The position numbers and the translations under genes were made by a program. A stretch of DNA of 7,184 bases from Treponema sp. (GTDB lineage: Bacteria > Spirochaetota > Spirochaetia > Treponematales > Breznakiellaceae). The DNA is taken from the NCBI GenBank assembly GCA_031268125.1, contig JAIRXT010000185.1:1-7184 (forward strand), given 5' to 3'. Every line of letters begins with the position of its first letter. Within the stretch, counting starts at the first letter, position 1. Shown here in pieces: positions 5,164-7,184 of the stretch. A model generated the notes under the pieces. It saw only the letters and a program-made list of their open reading frames with translations. It was not told where the DNA came from and did no database searches.

Positions 5164-7184
5164 ATGGACCCTGAAAGGTTTCCCCCCGGCGCATCCGAAA
5201 AAAACGCCGCCGTGTCCGACTTTGAACGCCTCAAGGCAGCGGCCCATGACGCCCCCAAAGAACCGGGGGTCTACATCATGCGGGATGAGGAGGGGGCCGT
5301 TATTTATGTGGGGAAGGCCCGGGTCTTACGCAGCCGGCTGGGGTCCTATTTTTCCGGGGCAAAGGATATCAAGACCAGTACCCTGATCCGTCATGCCCGG
5401 TCTATCGAAACCATCATTGTGGCCAGCGAATACGAAGCCCTGCTTCTGGAAAATACCCTCATCAAACAGCACTTTCCCAAGTACAACATCAACCTGAAGG
5501 ACGGCAAAACCTACCCGGTGGTGCGGATTACCCGGGAAAAATTCCCCCGAATCTTCAGGACCCGTCATATTGTGGAGGACGGGAGCCGCTACTACGGCCC
5601 CTTCCCCCAGATAGAAAGCGTGGACACCGTGCTGGAACTGGTAGAAAAACTGTTTCCGCTGAGGAAATGCCGGACCTGGAAAAAGCGGGACAGCCCCTGT
5701 ATGTACTTCCATATCGGCCGCTGTAAGGCCCCCTGCTGCGGCAGGATTGGGGCGGAAGAATACGGCGTCCATGTGGCCCGGGTGGAACAGCTTTTGGCCG
5801 GCAGTGCCGGCGGCGGCGCAGATGGGGCCTGCCGGGATTTGGTTGAGGACCTGAACAAGGACATGCGCAAGGCCGCGGCGGCCCTGAAATTTGAGGAAGC
5901 CGCGGGGATGCGGAACGCTATCCGGGCTATCGAAGACCTTTCCGCGGGGAACGCGGTGGTGGATTTTGATCCCGAAGGCCGGGATTACATTGCCTGGGCC
6001 GGCGAGGGGGTCCTGAGTACCTTTACGGTTTTTTCCATGCGCGGGGGCAGGATGACCGGCCGGGAACTCTACCGTACCCGTTCCGCCGCGGAGGGGGGGG
6101 AATCCCTGGAGACCTTTATCGCCTCCTACTACGATCCGGGCCGGCCCCCGCCGCCGGCCATCTACATCCAGCCCGGCCTGCCGGAAGAGGACATGCCCGC
6201 CGCCTCCGCCGGGGACCCTGAACAGGGCGCTGCGGAAATCTCCCCCGCCCTTAACCGGTGGTTCCGGGAACAGTTTCACAGCGAAGTTACGGTTGAAGTT
6301 CCCACGGAAAGGCGGCATACCGCGGTTCTGGCCCTGGCCCGGCAGAACGCCCAGGAGGATCTGCGGAAGCGGCTTAAAGAACGGGGGGCGGGCCCCGCCC
6401 TGGACGAACTGGTCCAGGCCCTGTCCCTGGGCCGCCGGCCCGAGCGGATCGAAGGCTTCGACATTGCCCAACTGGACGGCAAACACCCGGTGGCCTCCCT
6501 TATCTCCTTCAAAAACGGGCTGCCGGACAAGAAAAACTACCGGTACTTCAAACTGCGCAGCGTGATAGGCATTGTCGATGACTTTGCCGCCATGCGGGAG
6601 GCGGTCCATCGCCGCTATTCCCGTCTCCTCCGGGAAGGCGGGGAACTGCCGGACCTGGTGCTTATTGACGGCGGCATCGGCCAGGTGAACGCCGCCAAGG
6701 GGGTGCTGGACGAACTGGGGATGGACAGCGACATTGTGGGCCTTGCCAAGCGGGATGAGGAACTCTGGCTTCCCCGTGCCAAAGAACCGGTCCGGCTTTC
6801 CAAAGATTCCGAGGCCCTCAAGGTGCTGCAGTTTGTCCGGAACGAGACCCACCGTTTTGCCACGGGGCTGAATCAGAAGCTCCGCTCGGGGGACCTTTTC
6901 TTCCCGGTCCTGGAATCGGTAGAAGGCATAGGGAAACGGAGGGCGGCGCAGATCATGAAAGTCTACCAGACCATCGCCAACATCGCCGCCGCGGAAGTCC
7001 GGGACATTGCCGGGCGCTGCCGCATCGCCGAAGCCTCCGCCAGGGCGGTCCGGGCTGCGGCACGCCTGGCGCTGGAAGATTCCGCCGCTGCAAAGGCCCG
7101 CCTGGCCGCCGGCCGCACTCCCCGCCGGTCCCCCCGCACCGCCGACATGGCCGCCGAAGCCCTGGAAGAAGACTACACCGTACC
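5164..7184 (+). CDS. uvrC: UvrABC excinuclease subunit C, C-terminus cut by the window edge
   Basis: Subunit C of nucleotide excision repair: with UvrB bound at a lesion it cuts the damaged strand on both sides. 673 codons are visible with no stop. The N-terminal GIY-YIG nuclease (about 32-110, 3' incision) shows PGVYIM, VIYVGKA, R58, E96 and N108. A cysteine cluster C169, C179, C187, C191 matches the iron-sulfur ligands reported for UvrC. The UVR motif that contacts UvrB is at about 225-258 (LKFEEAAGMRNAI). The RNase H-like nuclease (5' incision) keeps its catalytic residues D433 (GFDIAQLDG), D502 (LVLIDGG) and H563 (NETHRFA). The helix-hairpin-helix DNA-binding region follows from about 583 (VEGIGKRRAAQIM). 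The tail after about 640 is Ala/Arg-rich and extends beyond the usual 600-630 residues. The ATG at 5164 is used although no clear Shine-Dalgarno site precedes it; GTG at 5212 (VSDFERLK) is an alternative closer to the family start. It is divergent from the LamG gene. Confidence 0.96.
   Translation, partial: MDPERFPPGASEKNAAVSDFERLKAAAHDAPKEPGVYIMRDEEGAVIYVGKARVLRSRLGSYFSGAKDIKTSTLIRHARSIETIIVASEYEALLLENTLIKQHFPKYNINLKDGKTYPVVRITREKFPRIFRTRHIVEDGSRYYGPFPQIESVDTVLELVEKLFPLRKCRTWKKRDSPCMYFHIGRCKAPCCGRIGAEEYGVHVARVEQLLAGSAGGGADGACRDLVEDLNKDMRKAAAALKFEEAAGMRNAIRAIEDLSAGNAVVDFDPEGRDYIAWAGEGVLSTFTVFSMRGGRMTGRELYRTRSAAEGGESLETFIASYYDPGRPPPPAIYIQPGLPEEDMPAASAGDPEQGAAEISPALNRWFREQFHSEVTVEVPTERRHTAVLALARQNAQEDLRKRLKERGAGPALDELVQALSLGRRPERIEGFDIAQLDGKHPVASLISFKNGLPDKKNYRYFKLRSVIGIVDDFAAMREAVHRRYSRLLREGGELPDLVLIDGGIGQVNAAKGVLDELGMDSDIVGLAKRDEELWLPRAKEPVRLSKDSEALKVLQFVRNETHRFATGLNQKLRSGDLFFPVLESVEGIGKRRAAQIMKVYQTIANIAAAEVRDIAGRCRIAEASARAVRAAARLALEDSAAAKARLAAGRTPRRSPRTADMAAEALEEDYTV

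Noticed and set aside
5326..6852. 508-codon open frame on the - strand opposite uvrC
   Set aside because: It is the antisense shadow of a well conserved GC-rich gene; its translation is rich in Gly, Pro and His without domain features, and UvrC motifs on the + strand explain the region.

Overview
The window looks like chromosomal DNA from a moderately GC-rich spirochaete, most plausibly a Treponema-like bacterium of the termite-gut type. This is inferred from the UvrC sequence style (FDIAQLDGK in place of the usual FDISH motif), from a secreted LamG/FN3-type protein, and from the abundance of mobile-element debris. No taxonomic search was possible, so the assignment is tentative.

Layout. Positions 1 to about 1600 are an accessory segment without an intact host gene. 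It holds the C-terminal end of an IS1595/ISXO2-type transposase (+ strand), a truncated and frameshifted remnant of a second transposase (- strand), two long AT-rich inverted repeats, three copies of a GGGTCAARTTTAG repeat (two of them facing each other about 1.1 kb apart), and a 731-nt group II intron relic that has lost its reverse transcriptase gene. The intron relic starts GTGCGCCCGGCATGGG and ends CCTACCCGAT. It still carries recognisable domain I sequence, but its domain V hairpin is shortened and its domain VI hairpin is a perfect helix in which the expected branch-point A is paired.

Positions 1605 to 5134 hold three genes on the - strand. Reading in the direction of transcription these are a secreted LamG-like/fibronectin-III protein, an HDOD-domain signalling protein whose start overlaps the end of the first gene by 8 nt, and, 112 nt further on, a metallo-beta-lactamase-fold hydrolase. 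The first two are almost certainly co-transcribed and translationally coupled; the third has its own good ribosome binding site and may be in the same transcript.

Positions 5164 to the right edge hold uvrC on the + strand, divergent from the LamG gene and with very little room between the two starts. It encodes the nuclease subunit of UvrABC nucleotide excision repair. Both nuclease sites, the cysteine cluster, the UvrB-binding motif and the helix-hairpin-helix region are visible. The reading frame continues past the usual end of the family and runs off the window.

The most interesting part is the left third: nested transposon remnants plus a decayed, protein-less group II intron sitting 2 nt from the base of a perfect 14-bp inverted repeat. 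I do not see a CRISPR array, a tRNA or rRNA gene, or an obvious new defence system.
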